Of a DNA stretch of 64,000 nucleotides, positions 8,091 through 16,079 are shown piece by piece. Below the pieces are notes generated by a model. The model did no database searches, had not been told where the DNA came from, and was given only the letters and a program-made list of their open reading frames with translations. The translations under genes were made by a program, and so were the position numbers. How positions within the stretch are numbered: position 1 is the first letter of the stretch; every line of letters starts with the position of its first letter. Origin of the DNA: Burkholderiales bacterium (lineage in GTDB: Bacteria; Pseudomonadota; Gammaproteobacteria; Burkholderiales; Burkholderiaceae_C). Where the stretch lies: positions 1 to 64,000 of the forward strand of contig JAKFVA010000022.1 of NCBI GenBank assembly GCA_021732385.1, in the 5' to 3' direction.

Positions 8091-8978
8091 ATGTCACACA
8101 CGCCAGATTCCGCGGCAGTTTTGCACATCGCCTTCTACAAATTCACGTGTTTGCCCGCGCCTGAGCAAACTGCCGCGGTGCTGCGCGAACTCACGCAGGG
8201 CTTGCTCGGCAGCATCTTGTTGGCGCACGAAGGCATTAACGGCATGCTGGCGGGCAGTGCCAGTGCGCTCGATGCGTTTGAAGCGGCGCTGCAAACCGAT
8301 GCGCGGCTGCACAGCGCGTTTGCCGGCACGGTGTTCAAACGCACTGCCTGCCAGACCGCCCCGTTTGCCCGGCTAAAAATTCATGTCAAACCTGAGATTG
8401 TTCCGCTGGGCGTGGCGGGGGTGGACGCCACGGCAAAAACTGGTGTCAATGTCAGCCCGCAAGACTGGCGCAAGCTGATTACCGAGCCCGATGTGGTGCT
8501 GCTCGACAACCGCAACCATTTTGAATTTGAGCTGGGCCGCTTCAATGGCGCGATAGACCCGCAGGTGCACAACTTCCGCGACTTTGCTCACTACGTGCAA
8601 GCCCATGCCGCCGAATGGAAAGCGCAAAACAAGCGCGTGGCCATGTACTGCACCGGCGGTATCCGTTGCGAAAAAAGCAGCGCCTGGATGCTGGATTTGG
8701 GCTTGCCGGTATACCAGCTAGAGGGCGGCATCCTTAACTACTTTGCCCAGATGCCCAATGCCGATAAAGACTGGCAGGGCGAATGCTTTGTGTTCGACAA
8801 CCGCGTGGCATTGGACACGCATTTGCAGGAAACCGCCACCACTGAAGAAGACGTGTTCGCCGGTGACCCCGGCGACGCCTGGCGGCTGGCGCGCGCCAGG
8901 CGTCTGGCCGCAGGGCCAGCTTCGAGCGTTGCCGCAGGGCCAGCCCCAAGCGCTGCCGGCAAGCCGGAAGCAGAGTAG
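8091..8978 (+). CDS. trhO: tRNA uridine(34) hydroxylase (rhodanese-fold, YceA/UPF0176 family)
   Basis: A 295-residue protein with an N-terminal acylphosphatase-like half and a rhodanese domain. The active-site loop 'YCTGGIRCEKSSAWM' gives Cys187 and Cys193, the pair typical of TrhO. TrhO makes 5-hydroxyuridine at position 34 of certain tRNAs with O2, an early step to cmo5U/mcmo5U. The ATG at 8091 is preferred over the TTG two codons upstream. The C-terminus carries an Ala/Gly/Pro-rich tail made from a 24-bp tandem duplication and is probably unstructured. The RluA-like gene begins 5 bp downstream, so two RNA-modification genes are coupled here. Confidence 0.93.
   Translation: MSHTPDSAAVLHIAFYKFTCLPAPEQTAAVLRELTQGLLGSILLAHEGINGMLAGSASALDAFEAALQTDARLHSAFAGTVFKRTACQTAPFARLKIHVKPEIVPLGVAGVDATAKTGVNVSPQDWRKLITEPDVVLLDNRNHFEFELGRFNGAIDPQVHNFRDFAHYVQAHAAEWKAQNKRVAMYCTGGIRCEKSSAWMLDLGLPVYQLEGGILNYFAQMPNADKDWQGECFVFDNRVALDTHLQETATTEEDVFAGDPGDAWRLARARRLAAGPASSVAAGPAPSAAGKPEAE
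8905..8952 (+). repeat. 24-bp tandem duplication in the trhO 3' end
   Basis: Copy 1 (8905-8928) and copy 2 (8929-8952) share GCCGCAGGGCCAGC followed by AGCG at the end, with a few substitutions. Each encodes an eight-residue unit of the type x-Ala-Ala-Gly-Pro-Ala-x-Ser. The array keeps the frame and only lengthens the disordered tail. Confidence 0.7.
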
Positions 8979-8983
8979 CCGTC

Positions 8984-9919
8984 TTGGCCACGTCCCTGCC
9001 CAGCCGCCACGGCGTCAACGCCAGTTGCGTGTCGCTGCCCGTGGGGCCGTGGCCCACGATGGCGGCCTTTTTGGTGCAGCGCTTTCCTGCCATTCCTGCC
9101 CAAACCTGGGCCCAGCGCCTGGCCGCTGGCGATGTGGTGGATGCGCAGGGCAGGGTGGTCACGCCCGAGCAACCGTACCAGCCGCATGGCAAGCTTTACT
9201 ACTATCGCAGCCTGCCCCAGCCCGAGGCGCGTATTCCGTTTGATGCCGTGGTGCTGCACCGCGACGCCCATCTGGTGGTGGTCGATAAACCGCATTTCCT
9301 GCCCGTCACACCCAGCGGCGGCTATTTGCAAGAAACCCTGCTGGTGCGCCTGCGCCTGCAACTGGGCTTGCCCGATCTGGCGCCCCTGCACCGCATTGAC
9401 CGCGAGACAGCGGGGCTGGTGTTGTTTGCCGCCCAGCCCGCCAGCCGCGGGGCGTACCACCAGCTTTTTGCCCAGCGCAAAGTGCACAAAATCTACCAGG
9501 CGGTAGTGCACTGGCAGGCTGACCGGGTGCTGCCTGCGGTGCACGCGAGTTGCCTTCTGGATGGCGCGCACTTCATGCAAATGCAGGAGGTGGTGGGCCC
9601 AGCCAATTCGCAAACGTACCTTAAGCTGTTGGCGGTGCACGGCAACCTTGCCACGCTGGAGCTCACGCCAGTCACGGGCCGCCGCCACCAGCTGCGCGTG
9701 CACTGCGCCGCGCTTGGCATGCCCATCGTCAACGACCAGATTTACCCGCAGCTGCAAACACAGCGCCATGCCGACTACAGCCAGCCGCTGCAATTGCTGG
9801 CGCAGCGGATCTCATTTACTGATCCGTTCAGCGGTCAGTTGCGTGAGTTTGCTAGCTGCCAAAACCTGGCGTTGGCAGCGTGCCAGGCCAATGCCACAAA
9901 AAATGGCAGGGTCAATTGA
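8984..9919 (+). CDS. RluA-family pseudouridine synthase
   Basis: A 311-residue protein with the RluA catalytic motif 'HRIDRETAGLVLF' (catalytic Asp139) and later 'PVTGRRHQLRVHCAALGMPIVND'. The N-terminal region 'MAAFLVQRFPAIPAQTWAQRLAAGDVVDAQG' looks like a short S4-like segment. The family isomerises uridines to pseudouridine in rRNA or tRNA; the exact target is not readable from sequence. I place the start at TTG 8984, 5 bp after the trhO stop, because homologues I recall begin close to 'HGVNASCVSLPVGPWPTM'. Ribosome-site support is weak. Confidence 0.85.
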   Translation: MATSLPSRHGVNASCVSLPVGPWPTMAAFLVQRFPAIPAQTWAQRLAAGDVVDAQGRVVTPEQPYQPHGKLYYYRSLPQPEARIPFDAVVLHRDAHLVVVDKPHFLPVTPSGGYLQETLLVRLRLQLGLPDLAPLHRIDRETAGLVLFAAQPASRGAYHQLFAQRKVHKIYQAVVHWQADRVLPAVHASCLLDGAHFMQMQEVVGPANSQTYLKLLAVHGNLATLELTPVTGRRHQLRVHCAALGMPIVNDQIYPQLQTQRHADYSQPLQLLAQRISFTDPFSGQLREFASCQNLALAACQANATKNGRVN

Positions 9920-9944
9920 CGCGGGCCATCGCTATCATGCCCCC

Positions 9945-10805
9945 ATGGCCTCAACTTTTTCCAGGCATTTCGCCCTAGCTGCGCTGCCCCACAGCGCAAG
10001 CCGCTGGTCACGCGCGGCCCTGCGCTGGATGGCAAGCTGGTGGCGGCTGCTGCAGTTTGGCGCGGTCATCTTGGTACTGGCGCTTACGCCCAGCAGCTAC
10101 GCGCGCGACAACCGGGCGCAGTTTGCCCACCACATTTACCGCGGCACAGCCCCTTCGCTGGTCTGGTTCACCGTGCTGTGCGCTTTAGGCACGCTGGTCA
10201 TCACGCGCATTGTGGTGGTCACGGCGCTGAGCTATGGCCTGTCGCAATACGCCCTGCAAGTGGTGATACGGGTATTGGTGCTGGAGCTGATTCCCATGGG
10301 CGCGGCGCTGTTTGTCACTTTGCGCTGTACCTTGCCCAGCGCCTTGCAACTGGCGCTAATCCACCAGACGGCCCGGCAAGACACTGTGAGCATGGAGCCA
10401 CCGCAAGGCATTGGCTTACTGCGGGTCGAGGTATTGCCGCGTGTTGTGGCCGGTATGTTTGCCTCGGCCACCTTGGCAGCCCTGAGCTGTGTGGTGGCGT
10501 TGGTGCTGGCCTATCTGGCGGTGTATGGCTTTACCAGCTCGGCCCTGCCGTCTTACACGCGCCTGTTTGGCCAGGTGTTCAACCCCGCCGTGACGCTTAT
10601 TTTTTTGCTCAAAACGCTGTTGCTGGCGCTGGCGGTTTCCATCATTCCCATGGCTGCGGCCTTGCAAGACAGCGGTGAGGTAACCCACAACCCCAAGACT
10701 GCCAGCGGTTACAGCGCAGCTAGTGCTGAACTGCGCGTGCTGGTGCGCCTGTTCGCCGTGCTTTTGCTCATTGAGGCCGTGTGCCTTGTGGGCAACTATT
10801 ATTGA
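9945..10805 (+). CDS. MlaE/YrbE-like permease of an MCE lipid-transport system, divergent
   Basis: A 286-residue membrane protein with about six hydrophobic helices. The pattern of the second half ('LLRVEVLPRVVAGMFASATLAALSCVVALVL', then 'LIFLLKTLLLALAVSIIPMAAAL') follows MlaE permeases. The canonical LRELGPVL and EQ(I/L)xAL coupling motifs are only weakly recognisable, so it is a distant member. MlaE-type permeases pair with an MlaF ATPase and an MCE protein to move phospholipids across the envelope. The next gene is an MCE protein, which supports the assignment, but no ATPase gene lies here. The ATG at 9945 gives a sensible N-terminus; the frame is open further upstream only through overlap with the synthase gene. 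Confidence 0.72.
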   Translation: MASTFSRHFALAALPHSASRWSRAALRWMASWWRLLQFGAVILVLALTPSSYARDNRAQFAHHIYRGTAPSLVWFTVLCALGTLVITRIVVVTALSYGLSQYALQVVIRVLVLELIPMGAALFVTLRCTLPSALQLALIHQTARQDTVSMEPPQGIGLLRVEVLPRVVAGMFASATLAALSCVVALVLAYLAVYGFTSSALPSYTRLFGQVFNPAVTLIFLLKTLLLALAVSIIPMAAALQDSGEVTHNPKTASGYSAASAELRVLVRLFAVLLLIEAVCLVGNYY

Positions 10806-10827
10806 TGTCCATCAGGCCTTAGCCACC

Positions 10828-11817
10828 ATGCCAGAACCCATTGCCCCACTGCCCGTCACCGAGCCGCCTCCACCCAACCTGGAGTTCAAGGCTTTACTGC
10901 TGATGGGCTTCATGCTTCTTTTGATACTTGGCTCGGCCTGGTATGTGCTCTATGCGCGCGGCGCGTTCGAGGCCACCCAAGAGCTGGTCCTGGTAGCCGA
11001 GGATTCCGAGGGCGTGGTGGTCGGCATGGATTTGACATTTTCGGGTTTTCCCATTGGCCGGGTGCGCCGCATCGAGCTGGCAGACGACGGCAAGGCCCGT
11101 ATCGTGATTGATGTACCCAGCAAGGATGCACGCTGGCTGCGCACCTCTAGCGTTTTCACGCTGGTGCGCGGCTTGGTGGGCAACACCAATATTCGCGCTT
11201 ATTCGGGCGTGCTGGCTGATCCGCCGTTGCCCGACGGCGCGGTGCGCACCGTGCTGGCAGGCGACACCAATGCGGAGATTCCCAAAGTGGTGGCGGCTAG
11301 CAAGGAGCTGCTGGAGAATCTGAACAACCTGACTTCAGAAAACAGCGCGTTGGCCGTCACGCTGGCCAACGCCAAACTGGCTACCGAAAAACTCAGCGGT
11401 CCGCGCGGCGCTTTGGCTGTGCTCACCGGCAATGACGCCGATGCGCAAAAGATCGTGCTGCTGCTCGAGCGCACCAACACCTTGCTGGCGCGGCTGGATG
11501 GCCTGACGCAAAAGGCCGATGGCCTGGTGGGCAAGGCCGATACCCAGGTGTTTGGCGACAAGGGTTTGCTGCCCGCCAGCCAGGCGGCGATTGCCCAGGT
11601 CAATGCCCTGCTGGGAGACGCCCGCAACAGCCTGAAAAAAGTGGATGCCGTGTTGCTGGAAGCCCAGGGCGTGGGCGCCAATGTGCGCGAGGGCACGGCT
11701 GAACTGGGTGCCCTGCGCGCCGAAGCCGAGTCCAGCCTGCGGAAGCTAGAGGGGCTGATTAACGACATCAACCGCAAATGGCCGTTTGCCCGTGACACGG
11801 AGCTCAAGCTGCCATGA
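10828..11817 (+). CDS. MCE-domain (MlaD/PqiB-like) lipid-transport protein
   Basis: A 329-residue protein with one N-terminal membrane anchor (about residues 22-45). An MCE domain follows ('GMDLTFSGFPIGRVRRIELADDGKARIVIDVP' and 'FTLVRGLVGNTNIRAY'). The C-terminal 170 residues are alpha-helical with repeated Leu/Ala heptads, as in MCE proteins that form periplasmic needles or rings. MCE proteins bind lipids in a central pore and bridge the inner and outer membranes. It lies 22 bp after the MlaE-like permease and its 3' end overlaps the lipoprotein gene by 4 bp (ATGA), so the three form an operon. Confidence 0.88.
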   Translation: MPEPIAPLPVTEPPPPNLEFKALLLMGFMLLLILGSAWYVLYARGAFEATQELVLVAEDSEGVVVGMDLTFSGFPIGRVRRIELADDGKARIVIDVPSKDARWLRTSSVFTLVRGLVGNTNIRAYSGVLADPPLPDGAVRTVLAGDTNAEIPKVVAASKELLENLNNLTSENSALAVTLANAKLATEKLSGPRGALAVLTGNDADAQKIVLLLERTNTLLARLDGLTQKADGLVGKADTQVFGDKGLLPASQAAIAQVNALLGDARNSLKKVDAVLLEAQGVGANVREGTAELGALRAEAESSLRKLEGLINDINRKWPFARDTELKLP

Positions 11818-12518
11818 GCACCAACACCCCAAAACCTGATTACCGGCATGCGTTTTGGCTTTGCGCGGCGCTGCTGGCCGCTTGTACCAGCACGCCGCCA
11901 CAACCCAACTGGCAACTCAGTGCCAGCGGCAGCAGCGAGCGCTTTGTGGCGGCCTATCTAGAGGGCAACCAGCGGGTCGAGGCAGCCGAATTTGCCCGTT
12001 TGCAGCGCGAGCTCTCTGCCACCGGCAAGGTCGAGCTGCTGGCGCGCGCCGAGTTGCTGCGCTGCGCCACCCGCATCGCCAGCCTGGTGCTGGAGCCGTG
12101 CGCCGGCTTTGAGCGCTTACGCCAGGATGCACCCGTGCCTGAGCGTGCCTACGCCGATTATTTGGCGGGCCGTTTGCAGCCGCAAGATGCCGCTTTGCTA
12201 CCTGCCCAGCAGCGTGCGGCTGCCAGCGGCAATGCCGATGCCGCGTCGCTAAAAACCTTGGCTGACCCGCTGTCGCAACTGGTGGCGGCCGGGGTTTTGC
12301 TGCAAAACGGCCGCGCCAGCCCCGCCGTGGTGGCGCTCGCGGTGGACACGGCCTCAGGCCAGGGCTGGCGGCGGCCCCTGCTGGCCTGGCTGGGTGTACA
12401 GGCGGCGCTGGCTGAGAAGGCCGGCGACACGCAGGGCGCAGCCCAAATCAAAAGACGCATGGACTTGACGGCGCTGCCTGCCCCAACCGCCAGCCCAGCG
12501 ACACCAGCAAAGCCTTGA
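11814..12518 (+). CDS. Outer-membrane lipoprotein of unknown function in the MCE operon
   Basis: A 234-residue protein. Its N-terminus has a hydrophobic stretch ending in the lipobox Leu-Ala-Ala-Cys24. The residue after Cys is Thr, consistent with sorting to the outer membrane. The rest is Ala/Leu/Arg-rich and helical, with a Pro/Ala tail. I do not recognise a named domain; it does not look like PqiC or MlaA. Start overlap with the MCE gene (ATGA) implies translational coupling. By analogy with other tripartite MCE systems it could be the outer-membrane partner, but that is inference. Confidence 0.7.
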   Translation: MSTNTPKPDYRHAFWLCAALLAACTSTPPQPNWQLSASGSSERFVAAYLEGNQRVEAAEFARLQRELSATGKVELLARAELLRCATRIASLVLEPCAGFERLRQDAPVPERAYADYLAGRLQPQDAALLPAQQRAAASGNADAASLKTLADPLSQLVAAGVLLQNGRASPAVVALAVDTASGQGWRRPLLAWLGVQAALAEKAGDTQGAAQIKRRMDLTALPAPTASPATPAKP

Positions 12519-12523
12519 GGCGG

Positions 12524-12539
12524 GCTAACGCGCGTTAGC
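12524..12539. terminator. Perfect 16-bp palindrome between convergent genes
   Basis: GCTAACGCGCGTTAGC is self-complementary over all 16 bases. It sits between the lipoprotein stop (12518) and the esterase stop on the other strand (12539-12541). The position fits a shared bidirectional transcript end, although no U-tract is present on either side. Confidence 0.4.
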
Positions 12540-13756
12540 TAACTGCGCGCCGGCTGTGCCAAGAAAAAGCGCAGCATTTCGGCGCTGGCGTCCGGCCCCT
12601 GCGGGTCGGTAAACGAGCCGGCAGCATCGCCCCCTGACCAAGCGTGGCCCAGGCCGTTGACTTCCCAGTATTGCGCGGCCATCTTGGCCGCGCCGTAGTG
12701 CTGGCAGGTGTAGGCATGGCCATTGGGCACCTGGCCTTTTTGCGTTTGCGCCACCGATGCATCGGCCCAACCGGCTTGCGCCAGCAGCGCAGGCGCATTG
12801 CGCGGGTGTACCACCGCATCGGCGCTGCCCTGAAACACCACCATTGGCACTGTCAGTGTGATACGCGCGGGGGCTTGGTCGCCCAGTTTCATGGCCTGCA
12901 TGGCGCCACTGGCGTCGTGTGCCACGCCGTAAGCCAGCCCGCTGTGCACCCCAATGGCGGCAAACAGCTCGGGGTAAGCGTGGGCCAGGTTGACAGCCAT
13001 GGCAGCACCCGCCGAGAGGCCCGCCGCATACACGCGCTGGGCGTCGGCGGCATGCTCTGCCAACACCGCCTGCACCATGCCCGCCAGGATGGCCGGCTCG
13101 CCAAAGCCGCGCAACTGGTGCTGCGTGCTAAACCAGTTCCAGCAACCATAGGGGTTGGCCCAGCGCGTTTGTGCCGGGTACAGCACCAGGCACTGCGCGG
13201 CTTGCGCCAGCGCGTTCATGCGGGTGCCAGTGGCAAAGTCAGCCGGACTCTGCTTGCAGCCGTGCAGCATAACCAGCAGCGGGCGCGGTGGTGCGGGCAC
13301 ATCGCTGGCTGATGGGGTAGGCACGAAGAGCTTGTAGCGGCGCTTGCCAAAGGCGCAGGTGTACTGGCCGTCGCGCATGCCGCTGGCGTCAGGCGGTTCA
13401 CCGTCTGACTCATCCCGCGGTTCATCGGCTGACTCATTTGGCGGCTCATCAGATGGCAGATCAAACAGCGATGGCGCTGCTTTGCTGGCAGCCGCTGGGC
13501 GCTTGCGGCGGTTGCGTGGCGCTTTGGGCCGCGCTGGCGGTGCAGTGGCTGCTTCAGGTGGCGCAGGCGCGTCGGGGGTGGCTGTTGGCGCAGCTTCAAG
13601 TGGGTCTTGGTGCGGTGCGCCAGTAGGCGGTGCTTGCCCGCTGAGTCGGCGCATCAGCCAAGCCAAAAAACCAAACCAGGCCAACCAGAAGCGGCGGGCG
13701 AGCCCAGCTAGTGCCGCGAGGAAAGCGCTAAAAAGCCAGCGGAAAAATTGGGTCAT
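12539..13756 (-). CDS. PHB-depolymerase-family (Esterase PHB) serine esterase with membrane-anchored linker
   Basis: A 405-residue protein. Residues 1-40 form hydrophobic helices without a clear cleavage site. Residues 41-127 are a Pro/Ala/acidic low-complexity linker that includes imperfect DEPxxES repeats. The catalytic alpha/beta-hydrolase domain starts near 128. It has the oxyanion loop 'LVMLHGCKQSP' (165-168) and the lipase box Gly-Leu-Ser-Ala-Gly with Ser248; the His is probably in 'VNGLGHAWSGG'. This is the short-chain 'type 1' PHB depolymerase/LpqC-like group, whose members also include feruloyl and acetyl-xylan esterases. The substrate is therefore open. It is convergent with the MCE operon. 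Confidence 0.82.
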   Translation of the reverse strand: MTQFFRWLFSAFLAALAGLARRFWLAWFGFLAWLMRRLSGQAPPTGAPHQDPLEAAPTATPDAPAPPEAATAPPARPKAPRNRRKRPAAASKAAPSLFDLPSDEPPNESADEPRDESDGEPPDASGMRDGQYTCAFGKRRYKLFVPTPSASDVPAPPRPLLVMLHGCKQSPADFATGTRMNALAQAAQCLVLYPAQTRWANPYGCWNWFSTQHQLRGFGEPAILAGMVQAVLAEHAADAQRVYAAGLSAGAAMAVNLAHAYPELFAAIGVHSGLAYGVAHDASGAMQAMKLGDQAPARITLTVPMVVFQGSADAVVHPRNAPALLAQAGWADASVAQTQKGQVPNGHAYTCQHYGAAKMAAQYWEVNGLGHAWSGGDAAGSFTDPQGPDASAEMLRFFLAQPARS

Positions 13757-13843
13757 GCCAGTGGGCCTTTAGCGTACGGATGCCCAGGGAGTGGGCTCAG
13801 GGCGGCGCTGAACTTATTGTCAGGGTTGAGCGCGGTGCACGGT

Positions 13844-14091
13844 GCTGTCAAAAATGATAGTAAAAACCATAGCGTTACCCGCACGTCAGCGCTGGGTTTA
13901 AGCCATATTTAATGTCTGAAATCGGCACTAAAAGCCTAAAAAATGTGCTTTTTGGGCTGTCAAGTACCGCAGCGCGCCGCTGCAAACCCAAAAATTGTCA
14001 AAAAAGGGCTGTTTTCAGGCATTAAAACCCTGTTTTAGCCAGCAGCCACGTGCGGGTAGCGCTATGCTTTTTTGCTATCTTTTTTGCCAGC
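13844..14091. repeat. MITE-like palindromic repeat, copy A (whole gap 13757-14155)
   Basis: The two ends are imperfect inverted copies for about 85 bp. AGCGTTACCCGCACGT at 13871-13886 faces ACGTGCGGGTAGCGCT at 14048-14063, each flanked by GATAG-A-rich / CTATC sequence and GCTGTCA / TGCCAGC edges. There is no open reading frame inside. The rest of the 400-bp gap between the esterase and hydroxylase genes shows nothing else I can support. Related arms occur at 42.0 and 60.6 kb. Confidence 0.7.
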
Positions 14092-14155
14092 TATTTGTGA
14101 TCTGCTGGCAAGCTCATAAGTACATAACCACCCAGCGCGTTAGCGCATAGCCGGA

Positions 14156-15907
14156 TCAGCTGTGCATATCCTTTTGGGTATCCGTGTGTGGCGTCAAATT
14201 GATTTCTTGCAATCGTTTTGACGGCAGCGTCGCCGCCACTTCCGGTAAATTGACCATGAACGGCGCGCCCGGCGCGGTGCAACCGGTGTCGCAGCACTTG
14301 CCGGGCTGGCGGTTTTGGGTGATTGCGCGCTTCGGGTCGTGCGGGGCGGCGGCAGGGGTGCCGTCTGCCGCCACGCCACGTTCGAGCAAGCGCTCGACCA
14401 ACTCCACCTTGCTGCCAATGGGGTAGTTGCGGTAAATCTCCTGCTTCATGGCCGCCGGGCTGCCACCGCCGTGCAGACTGATGACGCTGTACCAGCCGCC
14501 CTGGTAACCCGCCGTCAAATCTTCAATGAAGCGGGCGGTCTCGATGCGCTGCTCGTAAGGCACGTCGGGGTTGGCGCGCAGTACTTCAGACAACTTGGCA
14601 GCGGTCTCGGGGTTGTGGTCTTCGTCGGGGCCGGGCAGGGTGACGATCAGGCCGCCACTCACATAGTGCGCAATGCGGTGCATGTCGTAGATTTTGGTGG
14701 CGAGCAGCAGTTTGCCGATGTTGGAAAACACCGGGTCGGGCATGAAGGTTTTACTCCATGGGTCCGGCTTGCCGTAGACGCTGGCTGCGACGCCGCAGGC
14801 GTAAAAACTCTCGGTGATGGTGATGAGCTCGACCATCTGGTCGCGCAGGTGGCTCTCTTTGCCAGGGTCGAAGCCATTGGCCTCGCACATCAAAGCGCCT
14901 GCGCCAATCAAGAGGTCGCCAAAACCCGCGCGCGCCGCGATGCAGGTGTGGCGGTGGTGGGTGGCGTAGCTGTAGGTGAGGTGGCCCGAGTGTTCCCAGG
15001 TGCCCTGGCTGCCGTCGTAGAACACCTTGTCCCAGGGAACAAATACGCGGTCAAACAAGCACACGCCGGTGCTCTGGCCGTATTTGCGGCTGAACAGCGC
15101 GTCGCCATGCTCGAGCTTTTCACCGGGGCGGCCGGCCGGGCGCGCCACAATGGTTAGGCCCGGTGCGTCAATGGGTACGGCGCAGCAGACCGCAAAATCC
15201 TGGTCATCCGGCCCCATGTTGCGGCACGGCATGACCAGCAGCTCGTGCATGTACGGCGCGCCAGTGACGATGGCTTTGGTGCCGCTGATGACGATGCCGC
15301 GCTGACCGTTGACGAGTGCATTTCGCTCCACCACATGCACATAGCTGTTTGCATTGGCCTGCTCGTGCGGGCGGCGGCTGCGGTCGCCCTTGGCGTCGGT
15401 CATGGCAATGCCCAGCGTCAAATCCTGGTCTTGCACCTGGTGCAGATAACTCAGAAAACGTCCGGTGTGTTCGCCAGTGCCAAAGGCCTTGCCCTGCGCG
15501 TCGTCAATGCGGGCGGTGACTTGTCCAATGGCGTTCATGGCGTCGTGCACCAGGTAGCGCTGGGCGCAGCCGGTTTCCTGGCAGACCAGGCGCACGGCTT
15601 CCAGTTTGTTCAACAAATCCGCCGCGCTGGTGTTGATGTGGGACAGGCGGTTCACCACTTTGCCGCTGGTGTGCTGCACCGCGTTCATCAGCGGCTGGTA
15701 GCGCGCTTGCAAAGCAAAGTCGTAGGTCAGGGCAATGGCGTTGATGCCGGGGCCAAAGGCGCGTTCGTCGGCCACGCTGGCCACTTTGCGGCCATCGACA
15801 AAGATGTTGGGCTGGTAGCGGCGCAGGGAGTCACGGTAGTCAGCGCCGCTCATCAGGCCGCTGGTGGGTAAATGGTGTTGAATCGGCAAAATTTCAGGTG
15901 CGTTCAT
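14156..15907 (-). CDS. 4-hydroxyphenylacetate 3-hydroxylase (HpaB)-family flavoprotein
   Basis: A 583-residue protein with the HpaB/AbfD acyl-CoA-dehydrogenase-like fold ('DYRDSLRRYQPNIFVDGRKV', 'GIVISGTKAIVTGAPYMHELLVMPC', 'HHRHTCIAARAGFGDLLIGA'). The relatives split into FADH2-dependent aromatic monooxygenases and the Fe-S 4-hydroxybutyryl-CoA dehydratases. As I recall the dehydratase cluster ligands, one of the Cys pair is present (Cys114) but its partner is Tyr118, and the Cys after the conserved His is Ala. An Fe-S dehydratase is therefore unlikely. A cysteine knot near the C-terminus (Cys538, Cys539, Cys543) is unexplained. No HpaC flavin reductase is adjacent. Start chosen at Met 15907; the frame upstream is not family-like. 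Confidence 0.75.
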   Translation of the reverse strand: MNAPEILPIQHHLPTSGLMSGADYRDSLRRYQPNIFVDGRKVASVADERAFGPGINAIALTYDFALQARYQPLMNAVQHTSGKVVNRLSHINTSAADLLNKLEAVRLVCQETGCAQRYLVHDAMNAIGQVTARIDDAQGKAFGTGEHTGRFLSYLHQVQDQDLTLGIAMTDAKGDRSRRPHEQANANSYVHVVERNALVNGQRGIVISGTKAIVTGAPYMHELLVMPCRNMGPDDQDFAVCCAVPIDAPGLTIVARPAGRPGEKLEHGDALFSRKYGQSTGVCLFDRVFVPWDKVFYDGSQGTWEHSGHLTYSYATHHRHTCIAARAGFGDLLIGAGALMCEANGFDPGKESHLRDQMVELITITESFYACGVAASVYGKPDPWSKTFMPDPVFSNIGKLLLATKIYDMHRIAHYVSGGLIVTLPGPDEDHNPETAAKLSEVLRANPDVPYEQRIETARFIEDLTAGYQGGWYSVISLHGGGSPAAMKQEIYRNYPIGSKVELVERLLERGVAADGTPAAAPHDPKRAITQNRQPGKCCDTGCTAPGAPFMVNLPEVAATLPSKRLQEINLTPHTDTQKDMHS

Positions 15908-15942
15908 GGTTGTGGTTGTTCTGTGCCAAATAGGTTGCTGTA

Positions 15943-15963
15943 AATTTGAACACCGTTCAAATT
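15943..15963. promoter_or_regulatory. Perfect 21-bp operator-like palindrome in a divergent promoter region
   Basis: AATTTGAAC-ACC-GTTCAAATT has 9-bp arms without a mismatch. It lies 35 bp upstream of the hydroxylase start codon on the minus strand and about 116 bp upstream of the isochorismatase-like gene. Symmetry and length fit a TetR- or MarR-type dimer site. No regulator gene is adjacent. Confidence 0.6.
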
Positions 15964-16079
15964 GAGGGTCAAGCCGATAAATCCAGCTTGCATTAGCCGC
16001 GAACAACGCGTTTCGAGCGCGTATAGTTTGCGTGTGTCTGCGCACTGTATGCAGCTGATTTTTTTGAAAGCCACCGCCC

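Noticed and set aside
9561-9944. N-terminal extension of the MlaE-like permease
   Set aside because: The open frame overlaps the pseudouridine synthase gene in another frame and encodes Cys/Arg/Ser-rich sequence unlike the family; the ATG at 9945 gives a sensible start.
14315-15157. 280-codon plus-strand frame inside the HpaB-like gene
   Set aside because: Antisense to a well-supported gene, with no motif and no ribosome site.
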